NCBI GenBank assembly: GCA_037176705.1
Contig: CM073886.1
Location: forward strand, 130,540,001 to 130,604,000
Source of the DNA: Molossus alvarezi
Lineage: Eukaryota > Chordata > Mammalia > Chiroptera > Molossidae
Length of the DNA stretch: 64,000 bases
Direction of reading: 5' to 3'
The position numbers and the translations under genes were made by a program. Every line of letters starts with the position of its first letter. Within the stretch, counting starts at the first letter, position 1. The notes under the pieces are model-generated. The model did not search any database. It worked only from the letters and a program-made list of their open reading frames with translations, and was not told the origin of the DNA. Shown in pieces: positions 46,265 through 57,926 of the stretch.

Positions 46265-46735
46265 ACCATGAGGCTTTGGTCAGCATTGAATCATCTTAGA
46301 AACAAAGCGTTGGGTCTGTTGACCCCAGAGGCAGTTTCAGTCAACCTAGAGGTAACATCGAGGCCCCACATGTCTTTCAACTCCAGGCCCAGAGAAGCAG
46401 CAAAACCAGACAAAACAAGGCCATGGCTGACGTCAAAACCAGATGTAATGACTAGTGACCACCTTCCCTAGCGCCAGCCGATCAGTAGATACGAGGACCT
46501 TGACCACCACCCAAACGCAACTCCCTTAGTCACCATGATGGACGCGCCCCCCCCCCCCCATTATATAACCTGCCCCCAGCAGCCATCGGAGAGCCAGGTC
46601 TTTGAGCATTAGTTCACCTGTGTCTCCAGAGTGGGCCACTTCCTGAAAATAAACTCTTAACTTCCTTTGCTGCAAAATCCTGTAGGTGTCTCACTGAGCT
46701 TCGAGGCACGCAGGTGAATGGCCCCATTTAATCTG
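46265..46735 (+). mobile_element. gammaretrovirus-like (ERV class I) solo LTR
   Basis: A U3-R-U5 layout is readable: U3 with gatgtaatgactagtgacca, a TATA box in cattatataacctgcccc (about 46559-46575), the R/U5 polyadenylation signal aataaactc (about 46645), then ctgcaaaatcctgtaggtg. A poly(C) run precedes the TATA box. I see no primer-binding site or internal gag-pol sequence downstream, so this is a solo LTR. Exact TG and CA borders are uncertain. Confidence 0.68.
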
Positions 46736-47225
46736 GTCACGCCAGTTCTCGGCCATATGCGCCAGGAGAGGGGAGAGCAACCTCCTGCGGACAGCCAAGG
46801 TGCTGGTGAGGGTGATTCTGAGAACTCACTGGTGGCCTCAGCCTGTTCCAGCTTAAGGGGTGGCCTGCTGGTGTGATTTCCTCCAGCTGTTAAAGGCTGA
46901 GAAAGCTCTCAGACACCATCAGAGATGTCAACTGCTCACAAACTAAGAGAAAAGCAGGACAGCTCTCTGAGGCTGGTGAGAAAGATTCTCCCAAGTTCAC
47001 AGAGGCAAGATCCCCACAGCAGGAGGGGAGAGGTCCATGGTGGGGACAGCAGGGGCCACGTGCTAACCTGATGAGCTCAGGGAGCCCTGCGTGGCAGCCT
47101 TGCGAACTGCAAGACCCAAAGGAACCACAAAGGATGGTCTGAAAGGAAAACTTTTTAATGAAAAGCAGTTTATAACAGGTAGTCATGTCCTAGGCTGGCA
47201 AAGGTCAGTGTTTACTATAATGGAG
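46736..47225. other. unassigned sequence
   Basis: No recognisable element between the LTR and the LINE-1. Confidence 0.45.
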
Positions 47226-47475
47226 CCTATTGTCTTTTTTTTAAATTAATTTATTTTTGTTACAGATGTTTCTCCTTTTTCCCTCACTGATTCCCCTCTC
47301 CCCCTCCCTCCCCGCCCTGTCCCCAGCTTTGTTGTCCATGTCCATTGGTCATGCACACATGCATATAAGTTCTGTGGTTTATCTCTCCCCCACTACCCCC
47401 TCTTCTGGGGATTGTCAGTCTGTACCCTACTTCCACGTCTCTGGGACTACCCCATTCCTCAGACTGTTATATTCA

Positions 47476-50400
47476 TTATATTCCACAAATAAGTGGGATC
47501 ATATGATATTTGTCTTTCTCTATTTGGCTTGTTTCACTCAGGATAATACTTTCCAGGTCCCTCCATGTAGTCTCGAAGGATAAGAGATCTTTCTTTCTTA
47601 CAGCTGCATAGTACTCCATTGTGTATATGTACCACTGCTTTTTTATCCATTCGTCTACTGATGGACATTTGGGCTGTTTCCAGATCTTAGCTATTGTAAA
47701 TAGTGCTGCTACAAACATGGGGGTACATATATTCTTTCTGATTGGTGTTTCAGGCTTCTTAGGGTATATTCCTAGAAGTGGGATCACTGGGTCAAATGAC
47801 AGATCAATTTTTAATTTTTTGAGGTAACACCATATTGTTTTCCATAGTGGCTGCACCAGTCTGCATTCCCACCAGCAGTGTACTAGAGTCCCCTTTTCTC
47901 CACACCCTCGCCAACACCTGTTGTTGATGATTTGTTGATGGCGGCCATTCTGACAGGTGTGAGGTGATACCTCATTGTTGTTTTAATTTGCATCTCTCTG
48001 ATGATTAGTGATGTTGAGCATTTCTTCATATGTCTCTTAGCCATTTGTATGTCCTGTTTGGAGAGGTGTCTATTTAGTTCCTCTGCCCAATTTTTAATTG
48101 GGTTCTTTGTCTTCCTTTTGTGGAGTTGTATGAGCACTCTATATATATTGGAAATTAACCCCTTATCTGATATATCATTGGCAATGATGCTCTTCCATAC
48201 AGTGGGTTTCCTTTTCATTTTGATGGTTGTTTCTTTTGCTGTGCAGAAGCTTTTGAGTTTGATGTCATCCCATGTGTTCATTTTCTCCTTTGTTTCTGTT
48301 GCCTTAGGTGATGTATCAGTGAAAATCCTGCTGCGTATGATGTCCGAAATTTTGTTGCCAACATTTTCTTCTAGAATTTTTATGGGTTCATGGGTCCAGT
48401 TTAAGTCATTTATCCATTTTGAGTTTATTCTTGTGTATGGTGTAAGTTGCTGGTCTAGTTTCATTGTTTTGCATGTAGCTGTCCAATTTTCTCAACACCA
48501 TTTATTAAAGAGGCTGTCTTTACTCCACTGTATGCTCTTGCCACCTTTGTCCAATATTAATTGAGCATATTGCCTTGGGTTCATTTCTGGGTTCTCTGTT
48601 CTGTTACACTGGTCTATGTGCCTGGTCTTGTGCCAGTACTAAGCTGTTTTGATTACAGTGGCTTTGTAGTATAACCTGATATTTGGTAATGTGATCCCTC
48701 CAAGTTTGTTCTTCTTTTTCAAGATTGCTGTGACTATTCGAGGTCTTTTTTTGGTTCCAAATTAACTTTTGAAGTCTCTGTTCTAGTTCTGTGAAGTATG
48801 TCATTGGTATTTTGATAGGGATTGCATTGAATCTATAGATTGCTTTGAGTAGTATGGACATTTTAATGATGGTAATTCTTCCAATCCATGAACAAGTTAT
48901 GAGCTTCCACTTTTTTATATCTTTCTCTATTTCTTTTTTCAATGACCTATAGTTTTCTGTGAATAGGTCCTTTATTACTTTGGTTAAGTTTATTCCTAGG
49001 TATCTTAATTTTTTTGCCACGATGGTAAAAGGGATTGTTTTTTTAGATTCCCTTTCTGTGAGTTCATCATTGGTGTATAAAAATGCCATCGATTTCTTGA
49101 CATTAATTTTGTATCCTGCTACTTTGCCAACTTCATTTATTAAGTCTAGTAGATTTTTGATGGAGTCTTTGGGGTTTTCTACGTATCGTATCATGTCATC
49201 TGTGAATAATGACAGTTTCACTTACTCCTTTCCAATTTGGATCCCTTTTATTTTTTTTCCTCCTGTCTGATTGCTGTGGCTAAGACTTCCAGTACTTTGT
49301 TAAATAAGAGTGGAGAAAGTGGGCATCCTTGTGTGGTTCCTGTTCTTAAGGGAAATGCTTTTAATTTTTGCCCATGGAGTATAATGTTGGCTGTAGGTCT
49401 TTCATATATGGCCTTTATTAGGTCAAGATATGATCCCTCTATTCCCAGATTACTGAGTGTTTTTATCAGAAATGGGTGCTAGATTTTGTTGAATGCTTTT
49501 TCAGGGTCTACTGATATGATCATATGATTTTCAACTTTCATTTTTTTTATGTGGTATATCATATTTATTGATTTGAGAATATTGTACCAGCCTTACATCC
49601 CTGGGATGAATCCCACTTGGTCATGGTGAATAATTTTTTTGATGTATTGCTGTATTTGATTTGCTAGTATTTTGTTCAGAATTTTGGCATTTATGTTCAT
49701 CAGGGATATTGGTCTGTAGTTTTCTTTCTTTGTAATATCTTTTTCTGGTTTTTGAATTAGAATTATGCTGACCTCATAAAATGAGTTTGGAAGTCTTCCT
49801 TCTTTAATTCTTTGAAATAGTTTGAGGAGAATGGGTATTGGTTCTTTGAATGTTCGATAAAATTGCCCCGTGAAGCTGTCTGGGCCTGGGGTTTTGTTTG
49901 CTGGGAGAGTCTTGATTATATTTTCAATTTTTTATTGTTATTGGTCTGTTCAACTTTTCTATCTCTTCGTAGTTCAGTTTTGGGAGACTATGTGTTTCTA
50001 GAAATTTGTCCATTTCACTTAGATTGTCGAATTTGTTGCCATATAATTGTTCATAATATTTGTTAACAATCCTTTGTATTTCTGTGGTGTCAGTTATTAT
50101 TTCTCTTCTTTCATTTCTGATTTTGTGTATTTGGGTTTTCTCTGTTTCTTGGTGAGTCTAGCTAAGGGTCCATCAGTCTTGTTTATCTTTTCAAAGAACC
50201 AGCTCTTTGTTTCATTGATCCTTTGAATTGTTTCTTTTTTGATCTCCATGTCATTTATTTCTGCTCTGATCTTTACTATTTCCTTCCTTCTACTTGCTCT
50301 GGGGTTTTCTTTTTGTTTGCTTTCTAGTTCTTTAAGTTGTGAGGTTAGATAGTCTATTAGAAATTTTTCTTGCTTCTTGAGGTAGACCTGTAGTGCTATG

Positions 50401-51535
50401 AACTTCTGTCTCAGAACTGTTTTTGCTGCATCCCATAGATTTTGTGCTATTGTGTGTTCATTTTCTTTGGTTTCCAGGAAGTTTTAAATTTCTTCCTTGA
50501 TCTCCATGATAACCCATTCATTGTTCAATAACATGCTATTTAGCCTCCATGTGTTCAAATGTCTTTGCATGTTCTTGTTGAAATTGATTTCTAGTTTCAT
50601 GCCATTGTGATCTGAGAAGATGCTTGATATGATTTCAATCTTCTTGAACTTGTAGAGACTTACTTTGTGTCCTAACATGTGGTCTATCTTTGAGAATGTC
50701 CCATGTGCACTTAGAAGAATGTGAATTCTGCAGTTTTAGGATGTAATTCTCTGTAGATATCTATTAAATCCATTTGATCTAGAGCTTCATTTAGAGTTTG
50801 TGTTTCCTTGTTAATTTTTTGTGTAGAAAATCTATCCGGTGATGTCAGCGGGATATTGAAGTCTCCTGCTATGATTGTATTGCTGTTGATTTCTCCTTTG
50901 AAGTCCTCCAAAAGATTTTTAATATGGTTTGGTGCTCCTATATTGGGTGCATATATGTTTACCAAGGTTATAGCTTCCTGTTGGATAGATCCTTTCAATA
51001 TTATGTAGTGGCCTTCTTTGTCTCTAGTTATGGCCTTCATTCTACTTTATCAGATATGAGTATTGATACCCCAGAATTTTTTTTCTTTCCATTTGCTTGA
51101 AAGATTTTTTTCCATCCCTTCACTTTCAACCTATGTGAGCCTTTTGTTGTGAGGTGGGTCTCCTGTCAACAACATATATGTGAGTCATGCTTTCTTTTTT
51201 TTTTTATCCTCACTCGAGGACATTTTTCTGTATTTTGTTCAGATAGAGTGGGAGGGAGAGATAGAGAGAAACATTGATGTTAAAGGGACTCATGGAGTGG
51301 TTGCCACCCGCATGACCCAACCAGGCCGGGGACAAACTGCAACCAAGGTATGTGCCCTTAGAGGGAACAGAAACTGGGTCTCTCTGGACCACAGGCCGAT
51401 GCTCAAACCACTGAGCCAAACCAGCCAGGTCGAGTCATGCTTTCTTATCTTGTCAGCTACTTTGTGACTTTTTATCGGAGCATTCAAACCATTCCCATTT
51501 AAGGTGATAATTGATATGTACTTATTTATTGCCAT
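47476..51535 (-). pseudogene. LINE-1 ORF2 (endonuclease-reverse transcriptase), broken
   Basis: Without the SINE and its duplication it is about 3.81 kb, close to the 1,275-codon length of human ORF2p. It starts at 51535 (IITLNGNGLNAPIK). The endonuclease piece at 50711-51040 has NIYAPN and GDFN, the catalytic motifs. The reverse transcriptase piece at 48604-49221 has FTDD where active elements have FADD. C-terminal pieces lie at 47883-48464 (NSKWINDLN) and 47476-47856 (MEYYAAVRKKDLLS). Frames change between pieces, and a SINE splits the endonuclease at 51197-51431, so no full product is possible. Confidence 0.93.
51197..51431 (-). mobile_element. VES-type SINE, second type, nested in LINE-1
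   Basis: Minus-strand copy with T tract, atcctcactcgaggacattt and head (ggctcagtggtttgag reverse). A perfect 15-bp target-site duplication, gagtcatgctttctt, lies at 51182-51196 and 51432-51446. It shows that this SINE type was active after the LINE-1 inserted. Confidence 0.97.
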
Positions 51536-51580
51536 TTTTGTTTAGTGTGATTCTATTTTTCTTCCTATTTCTTCTCCTAA

Positions 51581-52453
51581 TTACAGCAGGCCTTTTAGCA
51601 TATCTTGCAGTGCTGGTTTGGTGTTAATATATTCCCTTAGCCTTTTTTGTCTGGATAGCTCTTTTTTTGACCTTCTATTTTGAATGATAGCCTTGCTGGA
51701 TAGAGTAGTCTTGGATTCAGATCTTTGTTTTTCATGACTTTGATTACTTCGTGCCATTCCCTTCTGGCCTGTAGTGTTTCTGTTGAGAAGTCAGCTGAGA
51801 GCCTCATGGGGTTCCTTTGTAGGTAACCTGTTGCTTATCTCTTGCTGCCTTCAGGATTCTCTCTTTGTCTTTAATTTTTGGCATTTTAATTACTTTGTGT
51901 CTTGGTGTGGGCCTGTTTGGGTTCTTCTTACTTGGGGCTCTCTGTGCTTCTTGAACTTGAATACCTTCTTCCTTCACCAAGTTAGGAAAGTTTTCTGTCA
52001 CTATTTATTCAAATACATTCTCTAACCCTTGCCCATTTTCTTCCTCTTTGGTGACTCCTATGATGCGAATGTTATTACCTTTCCAGTTGTCCCACAGTTC
52101 TCTTAAGCTGTCTTCCTGTTTTTTAATTGATTTTTCCTTTTGGTTTTCTGATTGGTTGATTTTTTTTCTACCCTGTCTTCTAATTCACTGATCCAGTCCT
52201 CAGCATCCTCTACTCTGCTGGTTAGTCCTTCTAATATGTTCTTTATTTCTGCTATGTCATTCTTCATTTCCACTTGGTTGGTTTTCAATGTTTCTATATC
52301 TTTATTCATGGTGCTGATGTCCTTACTCATGCTGTTGAGCTTCCTAAAGATCATGGCTCTGAACTCTACCTCTGATAATTTGCTTAGCTGAATTTCATTT
52401 ATCTCATCTTGATAGAGTTCTCTTGTTCTTTCATTTGGGATTTGTTTCACCAT
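51581..52453 (-). pseudogene. LINE-1 ORF1 (RNA-binding protein), broken
   Basis: A 291-codon span from ATG at 52453 to TAA at 51581-51583, 45 bp before ORF2. The open piece 52103-52453 (MVKQIPNERTRELYQDEI...) gives the N-terminus and a long charged coiled coil with heptads. The piece 51804-52001 gives the C-terminal domain (contains RPTPRHKVIKMPKIKDKE, the conserved nucleic-acid-binding stretch). The region 51585-51780 encodes the ARREWHEV-like C-terminal part. At least one frameshift or stop lies between the pieces. Confidence 0.9.
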
Positions 52454-54110
52454 TTTGGTTATCTCAGTGGGTTTTAGAGCCTGCCAAATATTCCCTGTGG
52501 GTGTTGGTGTTCTGCTGTTTGTGGCTCCTTCTACTGGGTTCGGATGAGCCTGGGTGGGCCCATGTTAAACACCACTGTCAAGTCTTACTTTCCTGGGTAG
52601 ATTTGTAAGCCCAAGAATAGCCCTGGTGTTCTGCATAAGAAGATTTCCAGAGGGTGGGATAGATGCTGGTTATTAATGAGTCTCTATTTGAATTTCTTTG
52701 CCTCACCTGGGAAAGGCTGCGGGGAGGCGGGGGGGTCTGCTGCTTTTCCCCACAGCTCTGGGAAGGAGCACATTGGCCACTGTCCTATATGGCCGCAACT
52801 CAGCAAAAACTCTGAGTGCCCTCCAAATCCTGGGTGTCCCCACAGAGTTCCAGCCCAGTCTGCCCTCCCCCTGCCATAGCCCCCAGGTGAGTGGCTGTGG
52901 CTATGTTAGCACTCTGTCCCAGCTCTCTGCGCTGTGGGTCTTTATTCCCCAAGGACGCTGCTCACAGCAAAGACTGCTGCTGTCCATGGGCTCCCAGCCT
53001 GCCACCCTCTCGTGCCTCCATAGATCCTCCTAGTGTCCCTGGTTATATGGTCCTGTCCTGCTGCTTTTCTGTTGCTTTTTTCCGAGGATTTGTCTTTATT
53101 TTAGTTGTAATTCCTGTTTGTTCTTGGGAGATCGTCTGCATAGCTTCTATTCACTCCGCCTCCATTTTCACATCCTCTATGCCTATCTTGTGCACAGCTG
53201 GGTTTCACAGGCCTTTCTGGTGCCCCCGCACCCTGCAGGTCCCAAGATTAACTAGATCGCACAGTACCTTGTGAGACCCGGCTCTATGCCTATCTTATGG
53301 GCTGCTGGGTCGCACAGGCCTCTCTGGTGCTTCAGCACCACACAGGTCCTATGGGTAACTGGATTGCACAGTCCCTGCTGGGTCGCACAGGCCTCTCCGA
53401 TGCCCCTGCACCCTGCAGTTCCGCGGGTGGGCAGCTGGATCACACTAGTCCCTCTGGGGCTCTGGCCTCCCACTGCACTTGTGGGCTACTGGACCGCACA
53501 GGCCTCTGTGGAGCCCCAGGTCCCACTGCAGGTGGATGTGGAGTGCTGCTGCCCCTTGGGGCTCAACTCCTACTCAGCCTTTGCTGTAGATTTTGGGGAT
53601 GGGTCTCAGCTGCTGGCCTGTGCTTCTGATGCCTGGGGATGTATGTCTGCTCCTCAGCCTCTGTTGCTGGGGGTATATCTCCACTCTGATGGGGCTGCTA
53701 CTATGGGGGATGGTGCTGGGCTCAGGGCTGTTCGCAGCTTCTGTGACCAGTACCTTGGCAGCTCCACTACTGTGCACCGGTCTGTGTTGAGAACGAGTAC
53801 ACTGGTTCGATGGTGCCAGTTGCCCTGGTGGACTCAGGTGGCTTGGCCCTAGCCGCTCCCATTGCCTCCTCCCAGGGAAGTCCCGGGATCTTCCAAAATT
53901 CTGGGACCTCTCGCGGCCCAGGGAGAAGTGCCCTAAAGGGATGCTTACCAAGATAGCCACCTGCTCTGCCCACAGCACAGGAACCTTCTGCTCCGCGGCT
54001 CTGCACTGCTCAGGTTTGGTCGTCCACCTTCACGTCCACTCACACTCTCTCACACTCACTCACTCTCTCACACACTCACCCTCCCTCCAGTCCTGCCCAA
54101 AGCCATCTTC
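52454..54110 (-). promoter_or_regulatory. LINE-1 5' UTR / promoter region
   Basis: GC-rich untranslated region upstream of ORF1. It holds a repeated subunit (cacaggcctctctggtgc-like) at 53206, 53313, 53396 and 53497, suggesting degenerate monomers. A (CACT)n tract lies close to the 5' end (54036-54080). Open frames in antisense (for example 53271-53852) follow from the base composition. Confidence 0.75.
54036..54080. repeat. (CACT)n-like simple repeat
   Basis: Imperfect cactca/ctctca tract near the 5' end of the LINE-1. Confidence 0.8.
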
Positions 54111-54124
54111 CCTATTGTCTTTTT

Positions 54125-54550
54125 GAATCTACAATGTCAAAGCAATTTTCCTTTTTCCGGACCCCTCAAGGCACAGTCCCCACTCTGTGGAGACCACCAG
54201 TCCCCTCGCTATTACTGAGTTAACTGTGTACTCTTAACTGTCCTGTGCCCACCTGTGTAAGAGATGCATGTGTCTGTCATTTTGCTTCTCATTCAGTCCT
54301 AGAGGTTTCTCTGCTTTGCTTTCTCCTGCCTCCCTGACCTGTCACCAGTGGATTTCATGTGACCCACTTACGTCTATCTTTTGATTGTTATGTGTAAAAT
54401 AAGGGGCAAAACTGCCCTTCTCTGAAACATTATCTCAATCCATTGAGATTTTGCTTCCCAGAAATTGTGGACACTTTGGCTCAAATAAACCCACAAAAAT
54501 TATTCACAGTTTTGAATGTGTCTTAAGTTGACAATTGAGTTCCCACAGCA
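54125..54550 (+). mobile_element. possible ancient LTR
   Basis: The end resembles an R/U5 region: attttgcttcccagaaattg, ttggctcaaataaacccac. There is no TATA box or clear border. The LINE-1 inserted at its left side. Confidence 0.35.
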
Positions 54551-54739
54551 GCGATGAGCATTTCAGTGTGTGCAACTGGTATTAGACACTCTTTCTTTTT
54601 ATTCTCTCAGCTGAAAGGGCTTTTGAAAAATCATAGCGAGAGAGGGAAGACAGGAATGTTTCAAGAAGGACTCTTATTCTATTTCACCTCTCCATTCCCC
54701 CATAATTACATGCCCACACATACACAGACACACACACAC

Positions 54740-54877
54740 ACACAATACAAATTTTAGTTTGGCTTGGTGGGCATTAGCACAGAGTGACTGGTCTGAATGA
54801 GAACTCTGGGTTCGGGCCCATCTTGCTCCACATGGTGGACTTTTAAGGTTGAATAGGGTGATCATGGTCAGGACTCA
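54740..54877 (+). repeat. 138-bp duplicated block, left copy
   Basis: Near-identical (4 differences in 138 bp, about 97%) and direct to 55629-55766, offset 889 bp. This copy is framed on both sides by (CA)n runs. Confidence 0.97.
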
Positions 54878-54950
54878 CACACACACACACACACACCGAG
54901 AGACACATACACAGACACATATACACACAGAGACACACACACAGAGACAC
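54874..54950. repeat. (CA)n / CAGA-rich microsatellite
   Basis: A perfect (CA) run passes into imperfect acacag/gagaca units. Confidence 0.93.
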
Positions 54951-55628
54951 TAAGACTATCACAGAATCAGTCCCAGTTGTTCTGTGAGGTCTCTTTTCTC
55001 CAATGCTTTCTTGCACCTTCCGCTCGCTTATGGTTTGATTTCTGGGGTGGCAGTCCCCAGCCAAACACTTTAAGACCTTACAATTCAGCATTTCCCTTTG
55101 ACCAAGAAAAAAGTTAATCAAAATTTAACATATCGATTAGAATATAGGGGCTGATAAAGAAGAGGGGAGAAAACCTTCATTGAACAGAAAAATAATCAGG
55201 TTGATGAACTTGAATCAAACATGATGACTTTTGAGAAAACTATCATCTTTGTTTCTCTCAGACCATTAGATTAAAATAGTATTTTAAAGTCTAAAAAAAG
55301 AAAAATGGAGATAGCATATGTAAACTTTTTTCTTGTATGGAAAATGGCACATAGTAAGTCCTCAGTAAGTATAACCTTTTGTTATTATTATTATTTTTCA
55401 GTCTAACATTTGATCTGTAACCATATAACATAAGAAATATATTCACTGTCTGGGTTGAAAAGTGATAATGATGAATCAGGATTCCCAGCTGAACTATGGA
55501 GACCTACCTGCTGCACAGAGTGACACCCAGTTACCGCACCACAGAGGGAAGAGACAAATATCATGGGAGAGTTATTGTTAATATTTCAACCAGTAATTTA
55601 TAAACATGATGTTCTCCATATCATCGAA
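54951..55628. other. unassigned sequence between the duplicated blocks
   Basis: Apart from a short MIR-type end at 55338-55395, nothing is recognisable. Confidence 0.45.
55338..55395 (+). mobile_element. MIR/L2-type 3' end fragment
   Basis: aatggcacatagtaagtcct followed by cagtaagtataac and ttattattattattt, the shared 3' end of MIR and L2. Confidence 0.5.
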
Positions 55629-55766
55629 ACACAATACAAATTTTAGTTTGGCTTGGTGGGCATTAGCACAGAGTGACTGGTCTTAATGAGAACTCTGGGT
55701 TCGGGTCCATCTTGCTCCACATGGCGGAATTTTAAGGTTGAATAGGGTGATCATGGTCAGGACTCA
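55629..55766 (+). repeat. 138-bp duplicated block, right copy
   Basis: Direct copy of 54740-54877. It lacks the (CA)n flanks. It is followed by a degraded MIR-like stretch (tgtgcaaatcactgattcc), which hints that this copy is in the original context. Confidence 0.95.
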
Positions 55767-56288
55767 AGCCCCCAAAGCAATGCTCTGCCTGTATAGCATT
55801 GTGCAAATCACTGATTCCCTCCCGGTGTCCTCCTTGATGAAACAGGGCTGGCCAGCTGGCCATGGCACCCGCCTCACCCAGTGCCTTATACTGAGGCAGC
55901 CAGTAGCAGAGAGGGGCCCTCAGAACCTGCCAGCCCTTGTTATGCTAACTCCTCCTATGCCTTTGTTCAGAATGTAATTTTAAACTCCTCCCTTAAAGCT
56001 TAGAAGCCTCTCAAGTCAGTTCAGATCAGGTTTTCCCTCTCTTTCCCATAGCTTTAAAGAGATACATTTTTATTTTAAATGTTTTCTTGTTCTAAATAAG
56101 TGCAAGCAGTTAGATCAGCATGAAAGGAAATTCATCACCCATTTCACATTAATTCCGACCAATGGGTGCAATAATCAACTGGGACAAAGAGAGAAAAGGA
56201 ATGACTCATTACTACTTCCACAACTCTACTCAAATAGTTAATTTGACGAATCTGAAAAATATTTAAATAGCACTTCAATTTTTTTTAT
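55767..56288. other. unassigned sequence
   Basis: Possible MIR remnant at the left (to about 55960); otherwise nothing recognisable. Confidence 0.4.
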
Positions 56289-57890
56289 TAAAGTTCACTT
56301 ATCACTGTTAATGGAGAATTGAAAGCAACACAATAATAGTAGAAAATTCTCACACACCACTTGTATTAATGAATAGATCATCTAGACAAAAAGTCAACAC
56401 ATACATTGGCCGTAAATGGTCCATTAAACCAGATGCACTTAATTGATATATGCAGAACATGCCACCAAAAAGCAGCAGAACACACATTCTCAAGAGCTTA
56501 TGGAATATTTGTAATAATAGATCATATGTTAGGACACAAAACAAGTCTCAATATATTTAAGAAGATTGAAATCACATCAAGCATCTTTTCTAGAAACCAA
56601 CTGCATGAAGAAATGTGGAAAATCACAAATATGTAATAATTGAACACCATGCTGCTGAACAACTATTGGTCCATTAGGATATCAAAGGGAAAATTTTAGA
56701 ATTCATGGAGACAATGAAAATAAAAATATGACATACCAAAATGTGTGGATTCAACAAAAGCAATATTAAAAGGAAAGTTTATAGCAATACAGGCCTACTT
56801 CAAGAAACTAGAAAAGTCTCAAATAAATAATGTAAACTTACACCTAAAGAAACTAGAATAAAGAACAAACAAAGCCAAATTCATTAGAAAGAAGGACATA
56901 ATAAATATCAAAATAGAAATAAAATCAAGACTTTAAAGATAATAGAAAAGATCCATGAAATTAAAAACTAGTTCTTTGAAATGATAAAGAAAATTTAAAA
57001 TCTTTTGCTGGACTCCCTAAGAAAAAACAAAGAAGGCTCAAATAAAATCATAAACAAGAAAGAAGTTTAAAATGATGCCAAAGAAACACAAAGGATCTTA
57101 AGATACTATAAACAAAAACACACAACAAATTGGACAACCTAGAAGAAATCTATAAATGATTAGAATCATATAACCTTCTAAGACTAAAATATTAAAAAGA
57201 AAATGAGAATCAGAATAGAACTGTCACCAGAAAGAAGATTCAAACTGTAATCAGAAACCTCCCAAATACAAGAATCCAAGACCAGATGACATCAACGATA
57301 AATTCTATGAAATATTCAAATATTTAATACCTATTTTTCTCAAACTCTTCCAAAAAATTAAAGAGTAGAGAATGCACCCTAATCCCTTTTACAAGGCCAA
57401 CATTACCCTGATACAAAAAAAAAAAAAAACAGACAAGGGTAAATGCACACACAAAATCACAGGTCAATATCTCTGATGAACATAGATGCAAAATCTTCAA
57501 CATATTAGCAAATCAAATGCAATAACACATTAAAAGGATCATATGCCATGATCTAGTGGGATTTATTCCAGGTATGCAAGGATGGTTCAATATCCACAAA
57601 TCAATCAATGTGATATACCATTAATAAAATGGATGATAAAAAATCATATAATTGCCTTAATAGATGCATAAAAAATTTTGACAAGATTCAAGATTTGTGA
57701 TTTTTAACAATCAATAAAATGGGTAGAGAAGGAAAGTACCTCAATATAATAAAGGCTATGTGACAAACCCCATCCTCAACAGTGAAAAACTAAAAGATTT
57801 TCCTCTAAGATCAGGAATAAGTTGGTCACTCTCACCATTTTTATTCAACATAGTATTAGAAGTCCTAGACAGCAATCAGGCAAAACAATA
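56289..57890 (+). mobile_element. internal LINE-1 fragment (ORF2)
   Basis: Plus-strand, old LINE-1 covering the endonuclease C-terminus (56406-56636, with LIDICRTCHQKAAEHTF and IDHMLGHK, the terminal Asp-His motif) through to the reverse transcriptase SPFLFNIVLEVL motif (about 57833-57870). Both the 5' part and the 3' half of ORF2 with the 3' UTR are missing. It ends at a (TAA)n tract. Stops occur throughout. Confidence 0.85.
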
Positions 57891-57893
57891 ACA

Positions 57894-57894
<1 letters not shown>

Positions 57895-57924
<30 letters not shown>
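57895..57924. repeat. (TAA)n microsatellite
   Basis: Ten TAA units directly at the broken 3' edge of the LINE-1 fragment. Confidence 0.92.

Positions 57925-57926
<2 letters not shown>

Larger units (their letters stand above)
47240..54110 (-). mobile_element. full-length LINE-1
   Basis: About 6.87 kb including a nested SINE. It has a T tract (poly(A)), a 3' UTR of about 230 bp, ORF2 (51535 to 47476), ORF1 (52453 to 51581) and a 5' UTR of about 1.66 kb. A perfect 14-bp target-site duplication, cctattgtcttttt, lies at 47226-47239 and 54111-54124. The cleaved strand reads tttt/ga at the nick, close to the LINE-1 endonuclease preference. Stops and frameshifts in both ORFs show it is no longer autonomous. 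Confidence 0.96.

Noticed and set aside
48001..48564. 187-codon plus-strand frame rich in hydrophobic residues
   Set aside because: Antisense of LINE-1 ORF2; the hydrophobic look comes from reading A-rich codons on the opposite strand.
53271..53852. 193-codon plus-strand frame
   Set aside because: Antisense to the LINE-1 5' UTR and created by its GC-rich repeats.
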